Below are positions 34,364 to 42,728 of a DNA stretch of 64,000 nt, piece after piece. The stretch is from Streptomyces spinosisporus (GTDB lineage Bacteria > Actinomycetota > Actinomycetes > Streptomycetales > Streptomycetaceae), in NCBI RefSeq assembly GCF_022698145.1, contig NZ_JALDAX010000004.1, positions 558,001 through 622,000 on the forward strand. Reading direction: 5' to 3'. The position numbers and the translations under genes are program-made. Position 1 is the stretch's first letter, and each line of letters starts with the position of its first letter. The notes under the pieces were generated by a model. It saw only the letters and a program-made list of their open reading frames with translations. It had not been told where the DNA came from and did no database searches.

Positions 34364-34771
34364 CTAGAAGTCACCTGAATTGCATCCCCTCAGCGGATCC
34401 GGCAGGTTGTGCCACTCGTGACCGCACCCATCGGCGCAATGCAGCGCCCGCCTGCGGGTGTCCGCGATGCTGAAGAGGGCAACCAGCAGGCGGAAGGACT
34501 TGGTGAGTTCACAGGCCGGAAGCTCTGCCATCCCGAAGCGCCACTTCGTGAGCATCACCGCTGGCGTATGAGTGGGGCGAATGTCAGAACGGGCAATACT
34601 CTCCGGTACATCGTCCTTGCAAGCGTCGGCCTGCCCGCAGAACAGCACCAGTGCGTGCAAGACCTTGCGTCGGTCATCCTCCGAGAGGCCCTCGAACCAC
34701 TCGACACCCTGGGCCATCAATCTGAGCCCCTGCGCGAGTTCGTTCAGAACCACCTCGTGCGCGTACAACAC
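34364..34771 (-). CDS. DUF5958-like protein
   Basis: A 135-residue protein. NELAQGLRLMAQGVEWFEGL, VLFCGQADA, RPTHTPAVML and SFRLLVALFSIAD with a final Cys/His cluster (CADGCGHEWH) match a Streptomyces family annotated DUF5958. The GTG at 34771 follows a run of G's; this homopolymer could hide a frameshift, since the frame is open to 34891 with unrelated sequence. It lies downstream of the gene at 34822 on the same strand, in relic mobile DNA. Function unknown. Confidence 0.6.
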   Translation of the reverse strand: MLYAHEVVLNELAQGLRLMAQGVEWFEGLSEDDRRKVLHALVLFCGQADACKDDVPESIARSDIRPTHTPAVMLTKWRFGMAELPACELTKSFRLLVALFSIADTRRRALHCADGCGHEWHNLPDPLRGCNSGDF

Positions 34772-34821
34772 CGGCCACCACCCCCCCCGCGAGATACGGA
34801 CGTCGACGAATCCCCGGGTCT

Positions 34822-35145
34822 TCAAAGCGACGACGTGAAGCCGATGAACTGGTCGAGGTGGAAGACGGGGCCCGGAACCGCCGGAGTCCAACCCTCACGC
34901 AGGGCGAGCCGTACCGCCATGGCGACATTGGACGGCAGCACCGGCTCAGCCTCTCGACCGATCCAGTTGCCCGGATGCGGCTGGTTGGTGGTGACCACGA
35001 GCGTCACCCCTGGGGTGTCCGCATGCTCGACCGCGAACCTGCACGGCGACCAGGCCAAGCCCTGGAAGTACGTCGGCCGACCTCGCAGCCGCCAGCGGTA
35101 GGCCGTGCCGTCGACCACGATCCGTCGTGATCCCTTGCGGGCCAT
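34822..35145 (-). CDS. conserved hypothetical protein (MARKGSRR-type)
   Basis: A 107-residue beta-rich soluble protein starting MARKGSRRIVVDGTAYRWR, with a GGAGGGGGG ribosome binding site. Middle motif LVVTTNQPHPGNW. It resembles a Streptomyces family that occurs in many accessory copies with no assigned function. The frame appears intact although the neighbourhood is decayed. Confidence 0.65.
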   Translation of the reverse strand: MARKGSRRIVVDGTAYRWRLRGRPTYFQGLAWSPCRFAVEHADTPGVTLVVTTNQPHPGNWIGREAEPVLPSNVAMAVRLALREGWTPAVPGPVFHLDQFIGFTSSL

Positions 35146-35428
35146 GATTCCCCCCTCCAACAGCGGAGATGTTAGCGAGCCCGACCCCACCGTCCGTCTC
35201 AGTTTCCGTCTCATTCAGCGCCGTTCACGGCCCTTCAGACGAGGCCAGGTACGGCAGCCGATCAGACGATCGGTCGACCGTGCACGCAGGTGAACGGCCC
35301 CGTCCGACGCCCCGAGACCACCAACACAGTTGGAAAGCGTGTGGGCCGCAGTTGGGAACTGCCTCGCCGGACGGCTGCAGTCTGCGTAGGGTCCCGCTTC
35401 GGGGACGCGGTTGGATGACAGGGGAATA

Positions 35429-35617
35429 GTGAGCAGGAGACGCTACGTCGCCAGGGGTGTGCCGGGCGGCTACCGGATCTGGGACAACCGAGGGCGCCGA
35501 TGGTGGGGCGATCGCTACGAGTTGTGCCCTGACGATCTCCTGGCCGAGCTCAATGGCCAGGCGGACCAAGCGCGGATCACCGCGCTGTTGAAGCGCTACA
35601 GGGCCCAGAAGCGATAG
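35429..35617 (+). CDS. small hypothetical protein
   Basis: A 62-residue basic protein (MSRRRYVARGVPGGYRIWDN...) with many Trp/Tyr/Arg. The GTG start has GGGGAA upstream. Unrecognised; possibly conserved in Streptomyces mobile regions. Confidence 0.5.
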   Translation: MSRRRYVARGVPGGYRIWDNRGRRWWGDRYELCPDDLLAELNGQADQARITALLKRYRAQKR

Positions 35618-35799
35618 GCGCCGCCGAGCAGGAATTGACGACGGCGCATACCAGGTGGGGGCAGAAAATCAGGGTGAAAGCAGCCATGTCCGACCTGCGC
35701 GTGGTGCAGTCTTTCGCCCAGTCCAGCGCCCGAGACCAAGCGACGTCCACCGCCTGGTGCAAACCGTGCTGCGCCACAGCCCCACCACCGAGCCCGACG

Positions 35800-36161
35800 C
35801 TTACCCGACAGGCAGACAAGAGGCAGAGCTCCTCGCCAGGCAGGCCCTCCCCGAGCAGGACACCGCCACCACACAGTGGGAACGCGTCCTACCCCACCTG
35901 TTTGCACTAGCCGCGACGACGCCCCCGCACAGCCCGGCATCACCCCAGTCCGCTGACGCATACGAGGCCGCAGCACAGTACCTGCGCCGACAGGGGCGTG
36001 AGGCGCACACTATCTCCCTGCTGGAGGCCACTACCGCCCAGTGCGAGCAGGTGCTGGGTGACACGCACCCGGACACCCTGACCAGTGCGACCCTGACCAA
36101 CACCCACCCCAAGAAGCCGAATCGCGGCCTCAATGACCCGCATCGACCGATCTGTACAGAG
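35800..36161 (+). pseudogene. TPR-protein C-terminal fragment abutting an att site
   Basis: The frame reads TISLLEATTAQCEQVLGDTH then PDTLTSATLT, the repeat unit of tetratricopeptide proteins fused to NB-ARC ATPases. It is cut by the att copy at 36162 and has no intact N-terminal part. It is probably a relic of cargo in the older element. Confidence 0.6.
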
Positions 36162-36205
36162 CTACGGATCAGAAGGTTGCAGGTTCGAATCCTGCCGAGT
36201 GCACA
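36162..36205 (+). other. third 44-base att copy (relic attR)
   Basis: Identical over 44 bases to 15132-15175 and 33380-33423. It is the right end of the older element that carries the integrase remnant at 33504. Confidence 0.93.
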
Positions 36206-36210
36206 CAGGT

Positions 36211-36239
36211 GAGAGGCCCCGCAGAGATGCGGGGTCTCT
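36211..36239 (+). terminator. hairpin after the third att copy
   Basis: GAGAGGCCCCGC and GCGGGGTCTCT around AGAGAT, one base different from the hairpin at 33430. Confidence 0.7.
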
Positions 36240-36266
36240 TGCGTCATGGCCACCGGGCTCAGGGCT

Positions 36267-37049
36267 TCAACGGGATGTCGGGTGATCCGTCGCTTCTCCG
36301 CGGCTCAGGGCTTCGGTGATCTCCAGAAGGCGTCCCCCGGGCAGAGCGAAGGTGTTGCCAGGGTTTCGATACGAGTGTCCTCCGTCGTTGATGAGGACGC
36401 CGTCCGCCGACCTCCAGTGAGCAGGAGCCCATTGGCCCTGGCCTTCGAGGAGCATGCTCGCCACTTCGGCAGGTTCTTCGATCAAGGTGAGAGCGCTGAG
36501 TGCGGTGGTCAGGGGAACGGCTGCGTCGTCGGGGAGTTCCGCGTCGCCGAGTGTGGGGAAGAGCAGCAAGAGTCGGGCGTCGGGGTCGCTGACGCCCGTT
36601 GTCGGTGACTGCCGAGCGGCGGACAGCAGCTCCGGCTAGGCCATCCCGGGGCCCATGAAGTGGCCGTCATCCACAGCGAGAGTTTCCGCTGCCGGCCAAG
36701 TCGGGTGATGTATCAGGTAGTCCACTCCTCGGTCTCCGTCGATGTTGCGGTAGACGACGTGGACGGTGTGGCCGGAGTGCAGGGGCATGCTGAATGTGGG
36801 CCACTCCTCCTCGGCGGAGAGCACACCATGGAGCTCCATGGCCGCGTCCCAGTCAGCCCCGAATGCGGCTCGTTGCGCGTCCTCACCACGCAGACTGCTG
36901 CCGAGGTGCACGGGCCAGAACAACGGATCGTCAAGGTGGACGCTGCCGTCTGTCAGAGGGCCACCTTCGTAGCCGGGGATCTTCAACACGCGGGGATGAT
37001 GGCACAGGTTGCCGATGCTCGGGTTCGCGTGGCCACCGCGTTCTGCCAC
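36267..37049 (-). pseudogene. gene interrupted by an in-frame stop
   Basis: Two frames, 37049-36636 and its continuation to 36267, are in the same phase and are separated only by a TAG at 36638-36636. Read through, the join is FMGPGMA-stop-PELLSAARQ, as if a TGG (Trp) had become TAG. The N-terminus may also be frameshifted: RDDQVWQNAVA in the neighbouring frame looks like a natural start. The product would be about 260 residues, soluble, acidic, unrecognised. It is unlikely to be functional. Confidence 0.6.
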
Positions 37050-37121
37050 ACCTGGTCGTCGCGGTAATCGGTTCTGACGACCAGCGCATCGAACTCATCG
37101 CGACGGGACCTGCGCACAGGT

Positions 37122-37151
37122 GAGAGGCCCCGGAGGGGACCGGGGCCTCTC
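37122..37151 (+). terminator. hairpin resembling the tRNA-Arg trailer terminator
   Basis: A perfect 12-base-pair stem (GAGAGGCCCCGG with CCGGGGCCTCTC). The preceding bases GCACAGGTGAGAGGCCCC match those after the third att copy, so this is probably the original chromosomal trailer of tRNA-Arg. Confidence 0.7.
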
Positions 37152-37188
37152 TGTGGCTACGTGATGCGCATCCTGTTGCTCGTCAGCC

Positions 37189-37434
37189 CTAGTCGCAGTG
37201 TGAGCCCACTGGGGCCACCTGTGCGCCTGGGTTGCCCTCGCCGTTGAGCGCGTTGCCCAACAGGCCGTTGAGGAGGCCGACCTGGCCGAGGATGTCGATG
37301 TTCAGGTCGTGGGACTTGCATCCCCCGTCGCCATGCATGGCTTCCGCGCCCTGGGCGCTGGCGGTGCCGGTGCCTATGAAGCCGACGAGGGCGATGACGG
37401 CGGCCGCGGCGGCCGCCCTGGGGAGCTTGCGCAT
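37189..37434 (-). CDS. small secreted hydrophobic protein (chaplin-like in size)
   Basis: An 81-residue exported protein. A signal peptide (1 to about 27, ending ASA) precedes a 54-residue mature part with two cysteines (GGCKSHD near the start, SHCD at the end) flanking a hydrophobic VGLLNGLLGNALNG stretch. Two Cys around a hydrophobic Gly/Asn segment recall short chaplins, but the chaplin consensus is absent. GGAGGAG before the ATG. A surface-active role is inferred from composition. Confidence 0.72.
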   Translation of the reverse strand: MRKLPRAAAAAAVIALVGFIGTGTASAQGAEAMHGDGGCKSHDLNIDILGQVGLLNGLLGNALNGEGNPGAQVAPVGSHCD

Positions 37435-37621
37435 TTCTCCTCCTTGGGTTGGGTGAGCGCACCGTCGAAAGATCCACTTCACAAAGATCCACTTTGCGCC
37501 CATTTCGGAGGCTAGTCCGATATGTACCAAGTCGCTCTCCGAGGCTGCCATCCGTGATCGAGGGCTCGGCCGGTTGGCTCTCAGGGCGTGGAGAAGGGCG
37601 TGGGCGAAACGTGTCGTGCCG

Positions 37622-38092
37622 TCAGGCGTAGGTCCAGCGCCAAGCGTTCGAGCTGTAGGTGCACTTGATCGCCGCACCGCTCGCGTTGGTGGTGACGGAG
37701 CCGTGGTCGCTGTTGCGGCAGAACTGTCCCGCCGAATAGCAGTTGCCGGCGTTGGACCTGATCGAGCAGGTGCCGGTGTCGTCCTGGCTGCTGCCACCGC
37801 TCCCGCTGCTCCCACTCCCCGCTGCCGCGACTCGCGCGGTGGTGGTGTGCGTGACGGTGACCGTGGGGCGGGGCTTCGGCTTGGCCGTCACCGTCTCGGT
37901 GACCGTCGGGCCGGGCTCGGGCGTGGTCGTCACCGTCGCCGTGACGGTCGTCGCCGGCTTGGCCTTGGTCTCGACGGGCTGCCCGCTGCTGCAGCCGCTC
38001 GCGGCGACGATCACGCCGGCGACGAGCAGACCCGCGGCGCGAAAGCGTATGCGAGGGCGTCTGTTGCGCGCGCTGTGGTGCGTGGTGTTCAT
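37622..38092 (-). CDS. lipoprotein with Thr-rich stalk
   Basis: A 156-residue exported lipoprotein. The lipobox VAASGC (Cys at about 34) anchors it; a Thr/Val/Pro stalk (TVTATVTTT, TVTETVTAK repeats) leads to a small C-terminal domain with four Cys (CSIRSNAGNCYS; FCRNSDHG; IKCTYSSNAWRW). The ATG has GGGGGGA upstream. The C-terminal domain resembles small Cys-paired extracellular modules; ligand unknown. Confidence 0.75.
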   Translation of the reverse strand: MNTTHHSARNRRPRIRFRAAGLLVAGVIVAASGCSSGQPVETKAKPATTVTATVTTTPEPGPTVTETVTAKPKPRPTVTVTHTTTARVAAAGSGSSGSGGSSQDDTGTCSIRSNAGNCYSAGQFCRNSDHGSVTTNASGAAIKCTYSSNAWRWTYA

Positions 38093-38229
38093 CCGATCCC
38101 CCCTGGCGGATCAAGTGGAATGACCGTAGTGCCGGGGAGGGTGATGTGTGGAGGATGTGTGAAAGGGGTGATTGTTCTGTGATGTTGCCGGGTGGTGAGG
38201 CGTCGCCGGGCTGGGGCCTTGCGGGAGTG

Positions 38230-38433
38230 CTACGCCGCCTCCGCCAGTCGGTGGAACGCCTGGGTGGTGCGGGGGTGGGCGATCTCGTCGAGGACGTGTC
38301 GCCACTCGGGGTCGGAGAGGTCCGGGTGGGCCAGGTCCCAGGCGGTCAGGAGGGGAGCCAGTTCGCTCTCGTCAGGGTCGGTGACCAGGCTGTTCACGGT
38401 GATGCTCGGCCGGGGGGACTGCTGCGGCTTCAT
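38230..38433 (-). CDS. small hypothetical protein
   Basis: A 67-residue acidic protein starting MKPQQSPRPSITVNSLV, with GGGAGA upstream. The second half is helical (LLTAWDLAHPDLSDPEWRHV). Unrecognised; short proteins with the ITVNSLVTD start can be peptide precursors or adaptors, but no maturation genes are adjacent. Confidence 0.6.
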   Translation of the reverse strand: MKPQQSPRPSITVNSLVTDPDESELAPLLTAWDLAHPDLSDPEWRHVLDEIAHPRTTQAFHRLAEAA

Positions 38434-38586
38434 GGGAGTCTCCCTTCGGAGAGTGTGGCCGGAGGTGTCGGTCCGTTGGCTTCTGTCGACTTCTACGATG
38501 CTCCCGCCCACGTTTCCGCACCATGAAGCGTCCTACCGGACCCGGGGTGTGGCTGGCCGTACCCCCGAGGGGGGTTGTCCTCCCCG

Positions 38587-39063
38587 TCAGTCGGTGCGGC
38601 AGTGCTCCTCCAGGTACCCGGCCGCCAAGGCGCTCGCACGGGTGAACCAGTCGGTCAGGACCGCGATTTCGTCGGGGGAGTACTCGGCGAAGAGTTCGTT
38701 CAGACGGGCGTAGTACGGCTCGTAGACCTCCCGTACGCGGGCCTCGGCGTCCGGCAGCGCGGCCACGCGGACGCGGCGGCGGTCGGTCGGGTCGGGGCGG
38801 CGGGTGACGTAGCCCGCCCGTTCGAGGCGGTTGAGGATTCCGGTCACCGCGCCGGTGGTGACGTGTGCGCGGGCCGCCAGGTCGCCGGCCGTGAGGAGGT
38901 TCTCGCCGGCCTCGATGACGTAGCCGAAGCAGGTCAGGTCGGTGATGTTCAGGCCGACCTGCTGGGCCATCTCCTGCTGGCCGATGAGGCTGGTCGCGAT
39001 GAGGTGGTCCATCGACGACAGTGCCTGGGCCGGGGTGGCGGGCGGGCGCCGCTTGGCTGGCAT
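38587..39063 (-). CDS. MarR-family regulator
   Basis: A 158-residue winged-helix regulator. The HTH (about 55-95, LTAGDLAARAHVTTGAVTGI) is followed by the wing DPTDRRRVRVA and a long dimerisation helix. Divergent from the membrane-protein gene at 39171; two direct repeats (39082 and 39114) lie between them and probably bind this protein. Ligand unknown. Confidence 0.88.
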   Translation of the reverse strand: MPAKRRPPATPAQALSSMDHLIATSLIGQQEMAQQVGLNITDLTCFGYVIEAGENLLTAGDLAARAHVTTGAVTGILNRLERAGYVTRRPDPTDRRRVRVAALPDAEARVREVYEPYYARLNELFAEYSPDEIAVLTDWFTRASALAAGYLEEHCRTD

Positions 39064-39081
39064 GGCGGATTTCCTGATTCC

Positions 39082-39132
39082 CTTAGATCGTGAGAGGTTT
39101 CTGCGCCAAATTTCTTACGTCGTGAGAGGTTC
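39082..39132. promoter_or_regulatory. two direct repeats upstream of the MarR gene
   Basis: CTTAGATCGTGAGAGGTTT (39082-39100) and CTTACGTCGTGAGAGGTTC (39114-39132) are 32 bases apart, start to start. Each has a partly symmetrical CTTA...TGAG core, so both may be MarR sites. Confidence 0.6.
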
Positions 39133-39170
39133 GGGTACTCCGAATCCCGGTCGTCCTCGGGGAGGCGGGC

Positions 39171-39686
39171 ATGAGCGCACACCAGTATGACGAGGGGCAC
39201 ACGGTCGCGGGCTGGACCGGGTTCGCGGTCGCTGTCGTAGGGACGGTGGTGTTGGGGCTGGGGGTGTGCACGGTGTCGGCGGCCCTGCTGGCCGGTGGGC
39301 TCGGGATCCTCGTGCTGAGCGTCCTGGTCACGTGGGTTCTGCATCTCGCCGGGTGGGGCAAGCCCTCCGGGGGGCGTCCCCCGGAGCAGTGGGGGTGGCG
39401 GACGCGTGATCTCTCGGCGCGCGAGGGGCATCCCGGATGTGTCGGGTACCGGCTGGCGGGGCGGGGGACGGGGGCACGGCGCGGGACGCGGTCCCATGAG
39501 ACCTCGCAGGCCCACGGCACCTCGATGTCTTACGGCACCTCTACGTCTTACGGCGCCTCGCAGTCCGACGGCGCTTCGCAGTCCCACGGCGCCTCGCAGC
39601 CGCACGGCACCTCGACGTCCCACAGCACCCTTCCCTCCTACGGCCCCTCGGAGGAAGCCGCCGCAGCCGCCGACCCCGGCCAGTGA
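39171..39686 (+). CDS. membrane protein with repetitive Ser/His/Gly tail
   Basis: A 171-residue protein. Two hydrophobic helices (about 14-35 and 40-62) are followed by a conserved segment (WGWRTRDLSAREGHPGC) and a tail (about 108-160) of S-[HYD]-G-[TA]-S repeats encoded by tandem 12-15-base units. GGGGAGGC before the ATG. It is divergent from the MarR regulator and is likely its target. Role unknown. Confidence 0.75.
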   Translation: MSAHQYDEGHTVAGWTGFAVAVVGTVVLGLGVCTVSAALLAGGLGILVLSVLVTWVLHLAGWGKPSGGRPPEQWGWRTRDLSAREGHPGCVGYRLAGRGTGARRGTRSHETSQAHGTSMSYGTSTSYGASQSDGASQSHGASQPHGTSTSHSTLPSYGPSEEAAAAADPGQ

Positions 39687-39728
39687 TCACGGACCCGTTG
39701 TCAGTGCCGTCCTCTACTGTCGTCAGCG

Positions 39729-40610
39729 ATGGCACAGGCATGGAGATGCTCGGGGCTGCGGTGGTCGGTGGACGGGCCTGAGCTGGTGTGGGACGGCGGG
39801 CGGCGCAGTGTGCCGGCCCGGGGGAAGCGGGTGGCCTTCGGGGTCGCGGACGGGGGTGTGCGGACGTGTGTGGGAGCGCGGGGACATGCGTGCCCGAGGC
39901 GGGCGGTCGTGCCGGGGCGGAGCACGGGCGCGCGGTGCGAGGAGTGCGGGCGGCTGGACCGGGCGCACTCGGTCGCCGCCGACACGATCGCGGACGACCC
40001 GCGGCCGTACCACGTATATCTGGCCTGGTTCGGGCCCGGCATGGTCAAGGTGGGGATCACGGCCGAGGAGCGGGGCTCGGCACGGCTGCTGGAGCAGGGG
40101 GCCGTCTGCTTCAGCTGGCTGGGCCTCGGACCGCTGATGGCAGCCCGACGCACCGAAGAGCTGCTGCGCGCCGCGCTCCAGGTGCCCGACCGGATTCCGT
40201 ACGCGCAGAAGCGGGCGGTGCGATCCCGGCTCCCGGCGTCCGAGGCGGAGCGCGCGGCCGAGATCGAGGCGCTGCACGCGCGGGCGGTGGGGCTGGCCCA
40301 GTGGCCGGAGTCGCTGGCACGGAAGCCGTGTGAAGTCGTCGACCACGCCGGGGTGTTCGGGCTCGACGGGTTGCCGGGCGCGGGCGGTGCGGTGAGCGAG
40401 CTGGTCGCCGGCGGCGGAGTGCGCGGGGAGCTGCTGGCGGCCGCCGGGCCCGATCTGCATCTGGCGGCCGGGCGGGAGGTCGTCGTACTGGACACCCGTC
40501 TGATGCCCGGGTGGGAGATCGTCCCGGGCGTGGGTGAGGATGGGTGCACCTTTCCTGTGCGGGAGTTCGGCGAGGCGGCGGGCATCAGCGTGCAGGACGG
40601 GTTGTTCTGA
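39729..40610 (+). CDS. DUF2797 protein (GIY-YIG-like)
   Basis: A 293-residue cytoplasmic protein. A Cys-containing N-terminal part (CVGARGHACP, CEECGR) precedes the DUF2797 core with YHVYLAWF, VKVGITAEERGSARLLEQGA, a GIY-YIG-like arrangement. Function unknown; family members are widespread in actinobacteria. No ribosome binding site is obvious; it may be leaderless. It is 59 bases before an amidohydrolase gene on the same strand. Confidence 0.85.
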   Translation: MAQAWRCSGLRWSVDGPELVWDGGRRSVPARGKRVAFGVADGGVRTCVGARGHACPRRAVVPGRSTGARCEECGRLDRAHSVAADTIADDPRPYHVYLAWFGPGMVKVGITAEERGSARLLEQGAVCFSWLGLGPLMAARRTEELLRAALQVPDRIPYAQKRAVRSRLPASEAERAAEIEALHARAVGLAQWPESLARKPCEVVDHAGVFGLDGLPGAGGAVSELVAGGGVRGELLAAAGPDLHLAAGREVVVLDTRLMPGWEIVPGVGEDGCTFPVREFGEAAGISVQDGLF

Positions 40611-40669
40611 ACCGACCGTGAGGGCACGCGGCGGCGGGTTCGACACTGGGTGCGTGGGCGAGAGGGCGT

Positions 40670-41545
40670 ATGACCGAGGCGGCTGAGGTCCGGGAGTTCT
40701 GGGGGCGGCTCGGGGTGCCCGGGCTTGTCGATGTGCATACGCACTTCATGCCGGAGCGGGTGCTGCGCAAGGTGTGGGGGTACTTCGACGCGCTGGGGCC
40801 GTTGACCGGTGGCGTCGAGTGGCCGATCACCTATCGCGAGGAGGAGGCCGAACGGGTCGCGCGGCTCAGGGAGTTCGGGGTGCGTGCCTTCACCGCCATG
40901 CTCTACCCGCACAAACCCGGCATGGCGCAGTGGCTGAACGGCTGGGCGGTCGACTTCGCGGGCCGTACGCCTGGCTGTCTGCACACTTCCACCCTGTTTC
41001 CGGAGCCCGGGGTCGAGGCCTATGTCCGGGACGCGGTCGAGGCGGGCGCCCGGGTCTTCAAGGCCCATGTGCAGGTGGGTGCGTACGACCCGGCGAGCGA
41101 ACTGCTCGACCCCGCCTGGGGGTTGCTCGCCGAGGCCGGCATCCCGGTCGTCGTCCACTGCGGCAGCGGACCCGCTCCCGGCAAGCACACCGGACCCGAG
41201 CCGATCGCCCGCGTCCTGGCCCGCCACCCCCGGCTGCGGCTGGTGATCGCGCACATGGGGATGCCGGAGTACGAGGACTTCCTCGACCTGGCCGAGCGCT
41301 ACAAAGAGGTGCGGCTGGACACGACGATGGCGTTCACCGACTTCAGCGAGCGGTTCGCGCCGTTCCCGCGGCGGGCGCTGCCGCGGCTGACCGACCTCGG
41401 CGACCGCATCCTGCTGGGCAGCGACTTCCCCAACATCCCCTATCCGTACGTCCATCAGCTGCACGCCCTGGAGGGACTGGGGCTCGGACAGGAGTGGTTG
41501 CGCGCCGTCTGCCACGACAACGGGGCGCGGCTGTTCGGGCTGTGA
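40670..41545 (+). CDS. amidohydrolase-family metal-dependent hydrolase
   Basis: A 291-residue TIM-barrel hydrolase of the amidohydrolase-2 (ACMSD-like) group. Metal ligands are visible: VDVHTH near residue 20, His in VVVHCGS, His in LVIAHMG and Asp in LLGSDFPN. AGAGGG-type ribosome binding site upstream. It could be a decarboxylase or a hydrolase; the substrate cannot be told. A 19-copy minisatellite begins 25 bases after its stop. Confidence 0.88.
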   Translation: MTEAAEVREFWGRLGVPGLVDVHTHFMPERVLRKVWGYFDALGPLTGGVEWPITYREEEAERVARLREFGVRAFTAMLYPHKPGMAQWLNGWAVDFAGRTPGCLHTSTLFPEPGVEAYVRDAVEAGARVFKAHVQVGAYDPASELLDPAWGLLAEAGIPVVVHCGSGPAPGKHTGPEPIARVLARHPRLRLVIAHMGMPEYEDFLDLAERYKEVRLDTTMAFTDFSERFAPFPRRALPRLTDLGDRILLGSDFPNIPYPYVHQLHALEGLGLGQEWLRAVCHDNGARLFGL

Positions 41546-41569
41546 GCCCGCACGACGACCCAGACCCTC

Positions 41570-41875
41570 CCACCGGCACCGGCCGCCCACGGGCACCGGC
41601 CTCCCACCGGGATCGGCCTCCACCGGGATCTTCCACTGGCACCGGCCGCCCACCGGGACCGGCCTCCCACCGGGACCGACCTCCACCGGGATCGGCTGCC
41701 CACCGGGACCGACCTCCACCGGGACCGACCTCCACCGGGACCGACCTCCACCGGGATCGGCTGCCCACCGGGACCGGCCTCCCACCGGGACCGACCTCCA
41801 CCGGGACCGGCCTCCCACCGGCACCGGCCTCCACCGGCACCGGCCTCCACCGGCACCGGCCTCCCACCAGCCTCC
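41570..41875. repeat. minisatellite, about 19 copies of a 16-17-base unit
   Basis: Units are variants of CCACCGGGACCGGCCTC. Most are 16 or 17 bases, with higher-order alternation of GACC, GATC and GCACC variants. It lies between the amidohydrolase stop and the response-regulator promoter. The array opens a long minus-strand frame (PVGGRSRW repeats) that is an artefact of periodicity. Confidence 0.9.
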
Positions 41876-41987
41876 CAGTGACTTCCCATCCCTCCGAGGG
41901 GTTCCCTGAGAGGTCCCTGTGCGTTTCTCAGGCTATTCACAGGTTGCCGAAAGGGCCTTCTCAGAGGATTCCGACAGTGTGTCCAGC

Positions 41988-42728
41988 ATGACCACGACCT
42001 CGCCCCAGGGGCGCACCGAACTGCTGAGGCCGGACGGGAGCCCCGTCCGAGTGCTTGTGGTGGACGACGAGATGTCGATCACCGAACTTCTGTCCATGGC
42101 CCTGCGCTACGAGGGATGGCAGATCCGCAGCGCGGGGGACGGCACGGGAGCCATCCAGGCCGCGCGCGAGTTCCGGCCGGACGCCGTCGTCCTGGACATG
42201 ATGCTGCCCGACATGGACGGCCTGACCGTCCTCGGGCGGCTGCGCCGCGAGCTGCCGGACATTCCCGTGCTGTTCCTCACCGCCAAGGACGCGGTGGAGG
42301 ACCGTATCGCGGGTCTCACGGCGGGCGGCGACGACTACGTCACCAAGCCGTTCTCCCTGGAGGAGGTCGTCGCACGGCTGCGCGGTCTCATCCGCCGTTC
42401 CGGCGCGGCCGACCGGCGCTCCGAGTCCGTGCTGGTCGTCGGTGACCTCACCCTCGACGAGGACAGCCACGAGGTGTCGCGAGCCGGGCAGGGGATTCAT
42501 CTGACGGCGACCGAGTTCGAGCTGCTGCGCTTCCTGATGCGCAATCCGCGGCGCGTGCTCAGCAAGGCACAGATACTCGACCGGGTGTGGTCGTACGACT
42601 TCGGCGGGCAGGCCAATGTCGTCGAGCTCTACATCTCGTATCTGCGACGGAAGATCGACGCCGGACGTGAGCCGATGATCCACACCCGGCGCGGCGCCGG
42701 TTATCTGATCAAGCCCGCCGTGTCATGA
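41988..42728 (+). CDS. OmpR-family response regulator
   Basis: A 246-residue regulator. Receiver domain (about 18-130): acidic pair VVDDE, phosphorylation Asp in VVLDMMLPD, Thr in LFLTAKD and Lys in VTKPFS. The winged-helix output domain (about 150-243) has VELYISYLRRKID. The start MTTTSPQ at 41988 follows the known Streptomyces form; the frame is open to 41919. It overlaps the sensor kinase by 4 bases (ATGA). Stimulus unknown; the cotranscribed glycosyltransferases suggest the cell envelope. Confidence 0.93.
   Translation: MTTTSPQGRTELLRPDGSPVRVLVVDDEMSITELLSMALRYEGWQIRSAGDGTGAIQAAREFRPDAVVLDMMLPDMDGLTVLGRLRRELPDIPVLFLTAKDAVEDRIAGLTAGGDDYVTKPFSLEEVVARLRGLIRRSGAADRRSESVLVVGDLTLDEDSHEVSRAGQGIHLTATEFELLRFLMRNPRRVLSKAQILDRVWSYDFGGQANVVELYISYLRRKIDAGREPMIHTRRGAGYLIKPAVS

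Noticed and set aside
41570-41875. Possible CRISPR array
   Set aside because: Contiguous short tandem units with no unique spacers and no cas genes.
41336-41940. Minus-strand frames with PVGGRSRW repeats
   Set aside because: Produced by the 16-17-base minisatellite periodicity; no start signals.
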